From assembly GCA_000310025.1 (NCBI GenBank), contig FN649752.1, positions 3,142,566-3,206,565 on the forward strand: a stretch of DNA of 64,000 nucleotides, written 5' to 3'. A program made the position numbers and the translations under genes. This document shows positions 12,601-24,274 of the stretch, in pieces. Positions within the stretch are counted from its first letter, which is position 1. Every line of letters starts with the position of its first letter. The notes beneath the pieces are model-generated. The model had not been told where the DNA came from and ran no database searches. It saw only the letters and a program-made list of their open reading frames with translations. Source of the DNA: Ectocarpus siliculosus (lineage: Eukaryota; Sar; Phaeophyceae; Ectocarpales; Ectocarpaceae).

Positions 12601-15600
12601 CTCGCCTACGCCTCAGCCGCCTGCATCTTCCTCCTTGGCCTCTGCCCTGCCACCACGCTCGCCGCCATCCTCTTGTCTGCGCCGGAGGCCCTCTCCATCG
12701 CCCGCGCCTTCAACCCCTCTCTGACGCCCGGGCAGCTCACGCGGGGATGCAGCACCTCCCCTTCTAAGCAGACTGGCGAAGCAGCGGCAGGCGACAGCGG
12801 GAAACAACAACGCCCTTACCGCTTGGAAGGCCTGGTGGTTCGCGTTCTGAAGCACGGTCCGGGGATCGTTCTTGCCGTCTTCGCGGACACGGTGCTGCGA
12901 GAGGCGATGGCGGCCGGTTCGGCGGCGGCGGCGGCGACAGCGGAGGACAGCGGCATCGAAGGCGTTTCGTACTGGGGCAGCTGGCTGTCGGGCACCCTCG
13001 GCGTAGCGCTGTCCCCGTCTCTGGCGGTGCGATGCCTCCCGCTCTTGCCGTTCGTCTACTTGTTCTTCCTGTCGACCCCCGGCAAGCCCGCACCGCCGTC
13101 AAACACGGCCACGAGCACGACCGCGCAGCAGCTAGCTTCTTCTTCAGCCGGAGGATGGTCGTCTGAGTCGGCGGCGGCGGCCGCAGGGGCGAAGGAGAAG
13201 GAGCGGGCGGCAGGGGTGGTGGTGGCCGGCGGGGGCGTTGGAGGGCTTGTTCTCGGCGCTTGCCTGCAAGAGCTCGGCCTGCCGTTCGAGGTGAGTGAGT
13301 CGTCACGTTTTTCTTGTCTAGAGGATGATGAGGAGGAGGGTAGATTTGTGGTTCGACGCGGGCAGGGCAGGGCAGAATCAGAAACGGAGAAGGGCTGCGT
13401 CAACAGAGAAGGCGTTTCTTTTGGGAGGGGTCGGTGCGGTGAAACATCGCCAGACACGAAATCGCCGTCTATTCAAAGGGCTTGCAGGGTTCTTCCACCC
13501 CGGCAAGAAAAACTGTCCCCCGTCTTTGCCGATATTGCTTCAAAGATGGAGTGTAGGTGTGCACAACGTGTTCAGGGACTATTTATTATGTTGTCCTTGT
13601 ACACCAGAGAGAGTGCTCTGAACTGGCAAGAAGCTTCTAACTCCCCAACTCCACACCGGGGTGTCAAAAACAAACAAACAACAGCGACCACTCTGCTGCA
13701 CTCCATCCACACGCCGCGGTCGCTGCTTCCCCGACAGATCTTGGAGAAGAGCCCCAACGGCGAGGACGTCGGCGGGGCGGACATCGCCCTGTGGCCGGCG
13801 GCTACGAAGGTTCTCAAGGAGCTCGGGGTGGGATCGGCCGCCGATTCCGCTGCCGGCGACGACGGCGATGATGATTTCGTAGACCTGGCGGACTTCTGGG
13901 GGAGAAAGACCTACCCCGTCCGTTTTGTGCGCATCTGCAAGGTGGACAAGAACGGCGTCAAGAAGCAGCAGCAGAAGCCATCGTCGCCTGCGGCGGCGGC
14001 ACCGGAGACTGTCCTGACGACGGTTGACATGGACGCCGTGGTCACCGGGGAGGGCGAGCCGTTCCGCCTGGTGAGCAGGAAGGCGGTCATGTCGGCGCTG
14101 CTGCCGCTCATCAACCGGGGCAGGCTGCGCAGGGGGGTCCGCGTGGTGAAGGCGGAGCAGTCCACCCCGCCGGGAGAGACGACGGCGACGGTGCACATCG
14201 TTCCCGCGGCGGCGGCGGCGGCGGGGGGGGGTGGCGTCGGCGGCAGCGGCGGTAGCAACAACAGCTCGGCGGCGGAGCGCGTGGAATGCCGCGTCCTTGT
14301 CGGCGCCGACGGGATCCACTCCATGTGCCGCGTGGAGGTGTCGGCCGCGGCCGCCAGGTTGTCTTCCTGGGGGTACAACGACGGTTCGCGCCCCGCCTCC
14401 GAAGCTCCGGCAGGCGTCCCCCCCTCCCCGCGCGCGAAGGGGGTCCGCGACGGGGGCGAGGTGTGCTACCGGGGGGTCCTGGACCTGAGAGACGGGGCCC
14501 CCGCGGCGGCGGCGGCGGGGCTGAGGTCGGTCTTCGAGGAAGACGAAGAGGCGCGTCCAGGATCGATGAGCGTGGTCTACGGCGACCGCATCCGGTTCTC
14601 GTGGGGGTTCATCGACGGCACCGGCGAAACCGGGTATTGGTTCGTGAAGCAGCTCACGGGGACGAAACACGACCGTAGTGGTTCGGGTGGAGAGGGCGAC
14701 CAGAAAGCTGGCGCGCGTGGAGACGCTCGGCTGCTCGCGAAGCGGTGGCCGGAGCCCCTCCGGACGTTGGCTGAGATGACGGGAGAGGAGTGCTCGTACG
14801 TGCATCGGATCCAGGACAGGCCGCCCATCGACAGGTACGAAGTCGCTTAAGTTTTTCCTCCGGGTTTGATATCTACGCGGTTGTCTCAGCAAGCATCTGC
14901 CGCCATGCACCGCGTGGTGTGCAGGAGGAAGCTCCCGCAATCGTGCCGCCAACATATTTTGTTCGCTCCCGCTTGTCGCATTTGTTCGAGATTCCCCTGT
15001 TCTGTCCGCAACTTTGTCTCTAGACACCTCTCATATGGTATTGGGGTATGGTCTGCTGTGCGACTGGACCTCACACATGAACTGACAAGGCGCGGCAGTT
15101 TCTATCGCTTGAGAATTAGTCTGTCGTCCTTTGGAGTCCCCTTGAATATGCCCCCCAAGGGCCGCGCTGTTGGACAGAGAATTTGGGGCACATTGGGCCT
15201 GGGAACAGGATTGGGTCCGATTTGTTCTGCATCTTGATTGGGAGGACCGAGGCGAGGGATCTGTCCAGATGCTGTAGTTCCCGCGCTGTTTTTTTGCCGC
15301 GGGAATCGTTCTGTAATTTGCGGCGGCGCTGCGGCAAGCAAGCCCATGACATCTACTGCCAACGGTGTTCGCCAAGAATCACTAATACCCTTGGGCTGCA
15401 CAAGTTTTGCAACTAAATCTGTAAATCTTATGAATCATTCTGTTGTTGCCGCCTGCTCTTTGGGTTTGCAGGTGGAGCTCCGGCAACATCACCCTCCTCG
15501 GCGACGCCTGCCACCCGGCGACCCCCAACAACGGGCAGGGGGCCTGCATGGCCATCGAGGACGCCTTGGTGCTGGCGACCTTGCTCGCAGAGCACTGGGA

Positions 15601-16157
15601 GAGGCCCGACGGTCACGTGGAGGCTTTTTACCTGTATGAGGTAAGCCGCAGCAGCCGTGACTTCTTACGGTTTCATCTCGGCCGTTGTCTGCCCCGAGTT
15701 GGCCACCTCCAACGCTGTGCTCGCTCCGAGTGTTTGCTGAGACCAAAACTGCGGCACTACTCAAATTCGAATCAGAAGCGACCCGATGGAAACGTACGAA
15801 CTGGTATTTTTTTTCCCTCTGACCGTAACTCTGTGCAACCTCGGTCGAGTGTACCAGGTATTTGTTTCCCGGTTAGGACTTTGCAATAGATAAAGATTCG
15901 TTTTTTTTGCACTTGTTTTTCGCGCGTGTTTCCAGAGGGCGCGCCTGACCCACACGAGGCGCGTGCAGGGCGAGTCCCGCAAGCAGATGAAGCTGGGGCA
16001 GCTGACGAACCCGGCGGGGATCTGGCTGCGCGAGCTGGTCATCGGCGCGCTCCCGGCTTCCTTCCTACAGAAGAAGCTGCGCGCGGCCAACGTTTTCGAC
16101 ATCGACCCCTGGCTCGACAGGTTCAGGGCGCTCAAGGCGGAGAGGCAGAGGGCCTAG
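9660..16157 (+). CDS. UbiA-type prenyltransferase fused to FAD-dependent monooxygenase (6 exons)
   Basis: Exons 9660-9855, 11283-11781, 12579-13290, 13738-14834, 15472-15640 and 15936-16157 join in phase at every border and give 964 residues. Residues 1-430 or so are a multi-pass membrane UbiA domain. Its first Asp motif is GEYYDLPSDKLN (D70, D74), GPLTGGSKVL follows, and the second motif is ADRRPDWLGAKYTL (D209, D213), as in MenA-like transferases of prenyl chains to aromatic rings. Residues 443-964 are a class A flavin monooxygenase: GGGVGG dinucleotide fold (449-454), VGADGIHSMCR (D660), and LLGDACHPATPNNGQG (G846-D847). Exon 3 encodes both the last UbiA helices and the start of the FAD domain, so the fusion lies inside one exon and is not an annotation merge. 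Ala/Gly-rich inserts interrupt the second domain. The likely role is prenylation followed by ring hydroxylation or chain epoxidation; the substrate is not readable. Confidence 0.8.
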
Positions 16158-17146
16158 ATACGGTTTCGCAACGCTCTTGCAGTTATTCTTGCCATGTACA
16201 TCCTCCTTCGTCGAAGTCGGGTGGGTAGGGAGGACGTGGTGTTTTCCGTCGAGTGTTGGTTGACGTATGCCTCACGCTCAAGCGAACTTCGAGGCGCCTC
16301 ATGCTGGTTTATGTGATACCAGGACTTTCGGGTGACGGCTGCCACTAGCGTAGTGTTTGTGGATGAGATCGGGGGAGGGGGGGGAAGGGGGGAGTTGCCA
16401 GCAGGCTAACAATAAAATAGAATGTTGGAGAGACATCTGTAGGGTGCGTGGTTCGCCGGGACCGAGCGAGCCGAGTTGCCAGAATATGGGATTATGCGAG
16501 ACGGGTGGGCAAAATTTTCAACAAGAGGCGCGCCTAAATCTTCGGTTTGTATCTAGGAGCGTAGCGTTTCGATCGGTAGCTTTGCATTCCGACATGTTGG
16601 AGTTGTGGATGTGATTGGCGCAGATGTAGTTGTTGACGGGTACTGCTACGCAGCAGGCGGGCGTGCACGGAGGGTCCTCGTAACCATTTGTGCATGTGTT
16701 GCTGTAATGATATTGATCTCGTGTGTATACATGCCGTGGTGGTGGAGGTTTTGGTTGTATGAGGAGGTTACAGACCGGGTGTGCGCATCATGCTGTGTCT
16801 CGCTCTGCAGGATACTCCTTCTAAGCAGGCGGCATTGCGTGTATGTTGTATGCTATCGCGACAGACAGGGACAAAGACGCACCGAAAATTCCGTCGAGGA
16901 CGGACGCTAGGCGGTGGGAATTCGCCCCCAACAAAAATCGCCGGCGAAGCACAAACACTTTGATAAACACTTCTGGGGGGTGCCGCTATCTTTTCCTTCT
17001 CCCTCGCGTTTGAGTTCATCCCGGTGTGTCTTGTTTTCGCCAGGGCTGTGGCCACCTAGAAAATCGAACGCATCCGTTCCAGAAGAACATTGTTGCTGGT
17101 AAGCACATAATGTTGTTTTCGTCATTTTTTCTCCTCAAAATCTGTT
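16158..17146. other. No supported gene
   Basis: 3' flank of the fusion gene and anonymous sequence; a GT/TG-rich stretch at 16600-16760 and no coding signal on either strand. Confidence 0.5.
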
Positions 17147-18013
17147 CCAGAAACTGGAACATTGAGCACCACCTGGGTACCCCTGCTGGCAAAGACACGA
17201 ACCATGCCTGCCAGTGCGCAACGCCAACGTGCCGTATGGTGCGGCAAGGTCCACCACGAAGCGATACTGATAGTCTTTCCGTGACCTGTTGACGCAACAA
17301 TTGCCTCACGGAGTCTCGGATAAACGCATGGCTCGAAAAAGAGAGACTGCAGCAAAAAAAAAAACACCACCGAAAACAGCACAAGAACAAAAGATACGTG
17401 GACCCTTACAGTACAACGAAACAAGGCTGGCTGCATTTCAAGCCTCGCAGCCCCCTTGTCAACGTAGATGCAACCCCACCTAGGTTGGCCCGTCAAAAAT
17501 ACTCCGCGCCATGGGATGTTTTTGCGGAGAGATCAACCCCCCATCTCTATCTAGGAATACCCCGGATTTATTTCCAAACCAAAACCAGAAACTGAAATGG
17601 AGCACCTGGGTACTCCTGCCGGCAAAGATACGAACTACAGTATGTCTGCCAGCGCTCAATGCCAACGTGCCGTATGGTGCCGCAGGATGCACCACCAAGC
17701 AATACTGATACTCTTGCCGTGACCTGTTGGCGCAACAAATGTCGCATGGAGTCTCGGATAAACGCATGGCCAGAAAAAGAGAGACTGCAGCAAAAAAAGA
17801 AAAAACACCACAGAAAACAGCACAAGAACGAAAGATGCATGGACCCTTACAGTACAACGAAACAAGGCTGCAATTCAAGTCTCGCAGCCCCCTTGGCAAC
17901 GAAGATGCAACCCCACGGTGGCAACCTACGTTGGCCCGTAAAAAAATGCTCCGCTCCATGGGTTGTTATCACTTTCTTGGTGAGATCGACTCCCCCATCC
18001 CTATCTAGACCTA
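17147..18013. repeat. Tandem direct duplication, two ~0.42 kb units
   Basis: Units 17147-17560 and 17585-18013 match along their whole length at very roughly 80 percent identity. Both begin CCAGAAACTG, share GAGTCTCGGATAAACGCATG, AAAGAGAGACTGCAGC plus an A-run, and TGGACCCTTACAGTACAACG, and end near CTATCTAG. Small indels around the A-run change the reading frame between units, so the short basic frame present in both (MARKRETAAKK) is probably not a conserved protein. Confidence 0.75.
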
Positions 18014-18548
18014 CCAAAAATCATCCAATCGTCCCAGGGCGCGTTCTCGAAGAATCGTACGTTTCGCTTTACAGGGGGTTGCGACTCTCGCATCCTGGTG
18101 CCAATCCAGAATTGGAAAGGCTCCAACCCGTCAAGGGTTGGCTTCCCTTACGCGATACTGTAGTGTTCCGCTGTTTGCAGCAATGGGAAGGGCAACAGGA
18201 GGCGCGCAACCTTGTATTGACACGCCTCCTATGGATCTGCTCTCAAGATTGTAATGGGGGGGGTCAATAGCCGTTCACGGAACAAGGACATCGGTACCCG
18301 GAAAAACATGGAACGTGGCAGGTTTCCGCCCTCCCTCTCGCGAACTAGTCACATCATGTGCAAAAGGAAACACTGGCGGAAAGGATAGGTATATACCATA
18401 TCGAAACCGCCGTACTGTACGCCAAAACTATGCCTACATCACTGCCAATTACGAAAAAACAGGATATCTACGATCACACACTAGTCCAACACCCAATCGT
18501 TGCCCGGAAGCATGGCTGCTTCCACGTACAGCCTTGAAACCAGCCATT

Positions 18549-20111
18549 TCAAGATGAAAATGTATACTCCGTGAGAGTCCCCGGTCGGACCGCGAGCCCG
18601 GCGGACGCGTCGATGACGGCGCCGTGGAACATGGTCGCCGCGGGGGAGGAGCAGAACCAGTACACCGCTTCCCCGACCTCTTCCGGCAGCATGAGCCGCC
18701 CTTGCGGCAGCGCCCGCAGGAAGCGCTCGAGCTCTCCGGGGCCACTGGCCTCCATCTTGTCCAGCGTGCTCGCGCGAAACATGTCCGTCAGGGTCGCCCC
18801 CGGGCACAGGCACAGGAAGTCGACGCCCCCGCTCGGGTGGTCGAAGTCTGACTCGGCCGTCGCCGCCGGCGCCGGCGCTCGAACATCGCCCGCAGCAGCA
18901 GTAGCAGAGGAGCCATCGTCGGCGCGCGCGGTAGCGTCGTGCCCGGCCTCCTGCTGCTGCCGCAGCTGGCGGCTGCGCGCCGCGAAGTACTTGGCGCCGT
19001 AGGCGACGGCGGCCTTGCTCATGGCGTCCGCGGAGCGGAACCCCGGGAAGACGGCGTGGGACCCGCCACCGACCGAGCCCACGAACAAGACCGTCTTCTT
19101 CTTTTTCGTGCTCCCGAGAGCGCATGGGAACGCCGAGGCTCCTTCTCGTCCACCTCCGTTTGCTGTTGCTGCTCCATCGATTGCTGCTGCTGTCTCAGTG
19201 ACCTCTGCCCCCGCCACCGGATCCTCGTTCTCCCCGCGGGCAGGCGTGGGCGGCGGCACCATCATCGGCAACAGCGCTTCCGTGACCCACATCGGGCCAA
19301 GGGCGTTCACGCGCATCAAGGCCATGTCCTCGTCCGCGCGTCTGCGGGCTGCCTCGTAATCGTCGTCTGCCGTTAATCCTCTCCCGCTTGCTCCGTCTCG
19401 GTCAGCGGCGGCCGGGCGAGAAGAAGAAGGGACAGGAGGCGGCAGGCCGCAGTAGTTGCTCACGGTGGAGCTCCCGAGCGCGGCGTTGTTGACGACGGTG
19501 CTGATCTCCCTGCCTCCCCGCCACCGGTCTACCTCGGCGGCGAACGCCCTGACGCTGTCGAAGTCGCCCTGGTCGAGCCAACGGCCTTGCACGAGGCCCG
19601 CGGGCTGGAAGGACGCCGCGACCGTTTCCGCCGCCTTCGCGTCGGAGCAGTAGGTGAAGAGCACCCGCGCGCCGCGCCTGGCGAAGGACTCCACGCAGGA
19701 CCGGCCGATCCCCTTGGAGCCTCCCGTCACCACGACGAGGAGGCGATCATCTAGCCGTTCATCACCTGGTGGTACGTCCGTTGCTGCTGCTGCCGCCGCA
19801 GCCGATCCTGCTGGCACCTGCTGGCCTGAAGCAGGTGGACGATGATGATGGGCACCGGTGGAATCTTCGTCACCACCACGTTCTGTTCTGTTCTCATACA
19901 TCTCTAACGCTGCTGCTGTGCTGCTCGATTGTTGCAGCCTCCAGGACTTCGCGTACAGACTATACCCGCCTAGGTTTTGAGGCCTCAGCTGGTGGCGGAG
20001 AACCTGATAAACAGGAGAAGCCGAGAACGGTAGAGACTGCTGTGCGTGCGAGTCGGTGTGAGAGGAAATATCGAAGCAATAGATCGTCAGAGCAGTTGGC
20101 TGCGGCACCAC
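18549..20111 (-). CDS. Short-chain dehydrogenase/reductase with extended inserts
   Basis: Single open frame of up to 520 residues. A Rossmann NAD(P)-binding motif TGGSKGIG is at residues 129-136, followed by the structural NNAA motif at 208-211 and a strand ending in Ser (VLFVGSVGGG). The C-terminal part has SDR-like features (LCLCPGATLTDM; LPEEVGEAVYWFCS; HGAVIDASAGL). The family's catalytic Tyr-x-x-x-Lys appears here as DAMSK, so the lysine is present but the tyrosine position is Asp. Ser/Ala/Gly-rich inserts enlarge the protein well beyond the usual 250-300. The true start may be the ATG at 19901 (residue 71) instead of 20111, because the first 70 residues lack domain similarity. It is divergent to the phosphodiesterase gene at 20323. 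The reaction is unknown, and the Tyr loss raises the possibility of an altered or non-catalytic role. Confidence 0.7.
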   Translation of the reverse strand: MVPQPTALTIYCFDISSHTDSHAQQSLPFSASPVYQVLRHQLRPQNLGGYSLYAKSWRLQQSSSTAAALEMYENRTERGGDEDSTGAHHHRPPASGQQVPAGSAAAAAAATDVPPGDERLDDRLLVVVTGGSKGIGRSCVESFARRGARVLFTYCSDAKAAETVAASFQPAGLVQGRWLDQGDFDSVRAFAAEVDRWRGGREISTVVNNAALGSSTVSNYCGLPPPVPSSSRPAAADRDGASGRGLTADDDYEAARRRADEDMALMRVNALGPMWVTEALLPMMVPPPTPARGENEDPVAGAEVTETAAAIDGAATANGGGREGASAFPCALGSTKKKKTVLFVGSVGGGSHAVFPGFRSADAMSKAAVAYGAKYFAARSRQLRQQQEAGHDATARADDGSSATAAAGDVRAPAPAATAESDFDHPSGGVDFLCLCPGATLTDMFRASTLDKMEASGPGELERFLRALPQGRLMLPEEVGEAVYWFCSSPAATMFHGAVIDASAGLAVRPGTLTEYTFSS

Positions 20112-20322
20112 ATCCGGTCTGTGTGCGATTCGTGCGGCGGTTCTCCGAAAAGGCGGCGAGATTTACTTTGTTTCCTACGCATCACGGAGCCCCCACGGGC
20201 AAGAGAGGCAGGCCCCCGCATGGACTCTTTGTGCAGCAAGCGCAACAAGCGTGTGTCTGAAGCAGGCACCCATCCATCCTCACCCCTCCTTCTCTCCCCC
20301 CGACGCATGCGTCCGGTTGACC
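20112..20322. promoter_or_regulatory. Shared divergent promoter region
   Basis: About 210 bases between the SDR (-) and phosphodiesterase (+) start codons, or 421 if the shorter SDR start is right. The head-to-head layout repeats that of the JmjC/UbiA pair. No specific motif is identified. Confidence 0.35.
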
Positions 20323-23183
20323 ATGGAAGACGCAGCAGCAGCAGCAGTAGGTGGTCCCCAGAAAACTGTGGTGCTGGACGTTGTCGCCCTTAGCCGCAAC
20401 CTGATCAGTGCCGAGCATACCCCGTTCCTTCATGATTACCTCTCCCGCTCGGATGTCCTGGATCGCAACGTGGAGCCGGCCTTTCCGGCCCTGACGTGTC
20501 CGGCTCAGTCGACCTACCTTTCCGGCACGGGCCCCGTGACCCACGGCATCACGGCGAACGTAAGATGTGGTGATCTCTATACAGCAGTGAAGAGTGTGAG
20601 AGAAATTGCTGTACAACATATTTGAGACAAGTGTAAACTTCTCTTCCTTTGAACTTCAAGGCGGAGTCCGGAGCTTCCACGTGTAGCTTGAGGTAAACCC
20701 TCTCGTGGCGTGCAGCAGCAGCAGCAGTGATAGGACCTCTCCAAGATTATTGGTTGTGATGTTCCGTATCGGGCTGCGGTGCATCGAGGGAGGTGCACAA
20801 AAGGTTTCTGGTGAAATGCCAACCCTCCGACACTGAAACAGTTCGGAATTGTAGGCAAGATGGGATTGGCCACCGAGCTGCGCCCAGCTTGTTACCCAAG
20901 AGAAAATATCGCAGCCTGTATGGTGCGCGAGGATAATTCGAAACACAGGGTTATGCAAGACTGCTCTGGTGCTATCGCGGATAATCCTGGACTACTGCTG
21001 TACTATCATCTATGGACACATTGGTCCCCACGATCGACCTCTTTTCTCCTTTCATACAGGCTATGTTGCTTTTGGGCGCAGCGATTCACCGCCACTGTCC
21101 GTAGATCGTGACAACGTGACAGGCGGTACAATTATCGCTATGCCTGTCGCGCACCATGGGTACAAGTATCTACAACAGTATCGTCCTTTATACCTGTCTT
21201 CTCTTTAGGCCCCGGTCTTGCGCCAGAATTGTACCCAGACTTCACACACCCAAACCAAGAGTTAGCCCGAAAGATCCACAGAATTTTCGGGTACAGGGGA
21301 GAGCCTGCGATCCGCTTTTTCCGAACCCAGACCTTTGGGCTCAAGTTAATCGCGGATTGGGCGTGGCGTCCGTTGTGCGTGGTGCGCGATTGCAAAGCAC
21401 CTCCCTCGTGCTGTGTGGCGAGAGCGAAACAACGAGAGTCTTCTTGCAGTCTTTCGCCATCCTACCTCGAGTAGACCAGCAGCTGTTGGGAACTCTGGGC
21501 TGCGGTTCGCCCAGCTACATACGGGTTTGATTCATGGAATGCAAGTCCGCTCTTCCGACCCCAGAGTTCAGCGTGCTGGAACTGCAGCTGGAAAACAAGA
21601 GCATTTGACTAATGACTGTGGTAATGTCTCGAACGGGTGGTCTTTCCTTTGGATACTACTATAATATTAATATTAATAGTTTCTACTTCGTACGTGACTA
21701 AGAACCGAACTGCTGTCCTTTCGTCATTTCTCCCAAATCACACCGAGAGTTGTGTGTTTCTTCCCGGTCCAACTCTTGGTCTCTTGGTCTGGGTGTCGAG
21801 TCTGAGTGCACAATTCCAGTTTGAGGCCGGGCCTTATCTCTCGCTTGCACTTACTGCAATCTCGCACTCTCCTTTCGCTCCCCCGGCAAAGCAAGCGTGA
21901 TTATTGTGTGAATCGTTAGCAAAAATGCAGCGCTCACCGGTTGCCAGCGCCACAACAATACAACCAACACGGGGGTGTACCTGCCCTTCCCCCTTTTGCT
22001 GTTGTATATTCGCCGGCCCCCCGTCTGGACCAATCAGAACATTTTGGCGGGTCTCTAGTGTGCACGTAGAAGAATGTCTCAAGATATGTCGACTCGGTTG
22101 TTTGACACGAATGACCGGCGAACACACACAGGGCTTCTATGACCGGTCGTACTGCGAGGTCAAGAACTGGCACCAGAGCTCCAAGCTGGTGCGCGCGCCC
22201 CGCATCTGGGACGCCCTGAAGGCCCGGCACCCGGAGGCCACCGTGTTCGTCAACGGGCTGTGGCACGGGATGCACGACCACGAGATCGACTACTTCATCA
22301 ACGTCCGCCCGCAGTACCTCCAGAACGGGGGAAAGGTAAAAAGAGGGGAAACGAACGCGTACCTGCTTGCTGTACAGCAGTTGAAGGTAGACAGCAGTGT
22401 GTGTGTGTGTGCCTTGAAAATCCGCCGTGTTTGTCTTGAAGCGAGACATCGTCGCCACATCCCCGGGCGCCTTGTATTCGAGCCGGCGGCGACGTTCTTT
22501 CGAAACCCTCTAGTGCACCAATTTATTTTGGGCATGACAGACGAGAGATGTAAAGCGGCGCCACAACTAGTACCGGCACTGCCGACGCCACCCCGCCCAC
22601 CCCTGCGTGCCTTCAAAATGTGTCGATGCCAAACGACGCGTTGCTTTTTCTACGCAGGTCGCCGACATCTACACCCACCCCGCGGGGCTGCGGGAGGAGC
22701 TGCAGGGGAGCCTGGGCACCTTCCCCCTCCACCGCTTCTGGGGCCCGGGCACGTCCATCGAGTCCTCCAAGTGGACGGCGGCCGCGGCCCTCCAGGTCGA
22801 CAAGGAGCACGACCCCACGCTCACCCTCATCTACCTCCCGCACCTGGACTACAGCCTGCAGAAGTACGGCCCCCCTCCCTCGAGCGAGCAGGGGACGGCA
22901 GCAACGAACCCGGACGACCCCGACGGCAAGGTTCTGAAGGACCTCAAGGAGATCGACGAGGTGATGGAAGGGCTGGTGAGGTACTACGAGTCGGAGGCCG
23001 TCGGCGCGAGGGTGGTGATCCTGAGCGAGTACGCGATCGAGCGGGTGGACCGGCCGGTGTACCTGAACCGGGTGCTGAGAGAGGAGGGGCTCGTGCAGGT
23101 CAGGAAGGAGAACGGCGGCGAGACGCTCGACTGCGGCGAGTGCCGCGCGTTCGCGCTGTGCGACCATCAGGTGGGCGGTTGTT

Positions 23184-23216
<33 letters not shown>

Positions 23217-24274
23217 ATGCTAGCCGAGACGGGGGGAGGTGGAAGGGAAGGTAGTACGGTAAAAGAGAGACGGAGATAGAGATGTCATTGAGAAGGGGTG
23301 TGTGGATGGGGAGAGAGGCGCAGAAACGTGATAAACAATGCAGATGCAGTATTGTACTAGTAGCACGGAGCTCGACCGTGCCAACATTCCTCACGCAAGG
23401 CACCTCTTGCAACGTTGCGTGTGGCGTTTGCTGCGATTAGTCGGCGTGTCGGCGTCTTCCATCCAGCTCTGATTTGGCCCTGACCCCCCCCCCCCCCCCC
23501 GCTCTTCACTTTCTTCCAACCCCCCTTGCCAAGGTGGCTCACGTACACGTACGACACGCCGCTGACATCCCCCTGGTGCGGCGCGTGCTGTCGAGCACCC
23601 CTGGTGTGGAGATGGTGATGGACGCCTCGGAGCTCGACGCCTACTACCGAGATCGGGGAAAAGGCGACGAGGGCGGCAGCGGTAGTGAGGGCGGCGGCGG
23701 GGCGGCGGCGGCGGCCATGGCGGGAGAGGGGGGCCGGCGGGCGAGCGGCGGGCGCGGGGCGCATCACCCCGAGCGCAGCGGCGAGCTGGTGGCCGTGTCC
23801 GAATCCCGCTCCTGGTTCGCGTACTACTACTGGAAGGACGACTCGCAGGCCCCGGACTTCGCGAGGTGCGTGGCCATCCACCGCAAGCCGGGCTACGACC
23901 CGGCCGAGATGTTGTACCGGTTCCCGGGCTTCGCCGGCTTCGCGTGGCTCATCCTCAAGCTTCTCCTCGCGTACGGGCTCAAGCTCAGGACCAACGTGGA
24001 CGCCACCCCGCTCCGGTGCGACAAGATCAGGGGCTCACACGGCCGGCTCCCCGGGGGGGACGAAGACCGAGACGACGAACCGCGGCCGATTATCATGTTC
24101 AGGACGAATGGTGCCGGGGTGGGGAGGGCGGGGGCGGTAGGGGTGGACCCCCTTGCCATAGATGACGGGCAGGTGTTGGAGCTTGGCAGGGAGGCGTGTC
24201 TGGAGAAGGGGCGCGTGGTGGTGGCAGAGGACGTGTATGAGGTCTTGTGGCGAATCTTGAACCGCGATATTTGA
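20323..24274 (+). CDS. Type I phosphodiesterase/nucleotide pyrophosphatase, EboF-like (4 exons)
   Basis: Exons 20323-20559, 22132-22335, 22658-23170 and 23534-24274 are all phase 0 and give 564 residues. It belongs to the alkaline-phosphatase superfamily. A first metal Asp is in TVVLDVV (D19), and the nucleophile region is PAFPALTCPAQSTYLSG (T58) followed by GPVTHGITANGFYDR. Further metal-site blocks are LIYLPHLDYSLQKYG, VVILSEYAIERV and FALCDHQVAHVHV. The C-terminal blocks SWFAYYYWKDDSQAPDFAR, HRKPGYDPAEM and GSHGR match the bacterial family found in ebo operons (EboF) as I recall it. A Gly/Ala-rich insert near residues 370-420 is lineage-specific. The substrate is unknown; family members cleave nucleotide or phospholipid phosphodiester and phosphomonoester bonds. 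A UbiA gene nearby on the same strand echoes the EboC-EboF pairing. Confidence 0.8.

Noticed and set aside
13579-15027. 482-residue minus-strand ORF
   Set aside because: Antisense to exon 4 of the UbiA-FAD gene; Arg-rich composition typical of a GC-rich shadow frame.
17292-18008. Conserved basic protein (MARKRETAAKK) in the tandem repeat
   Set aside because: The frame shifts between units at the A-run, so there is no sign of selection for a protein.
22613-23167. 184-residue minus-strand ORF
   Set aside because: Antisense shadow of exon 3 of the phosphodiesterase gene.
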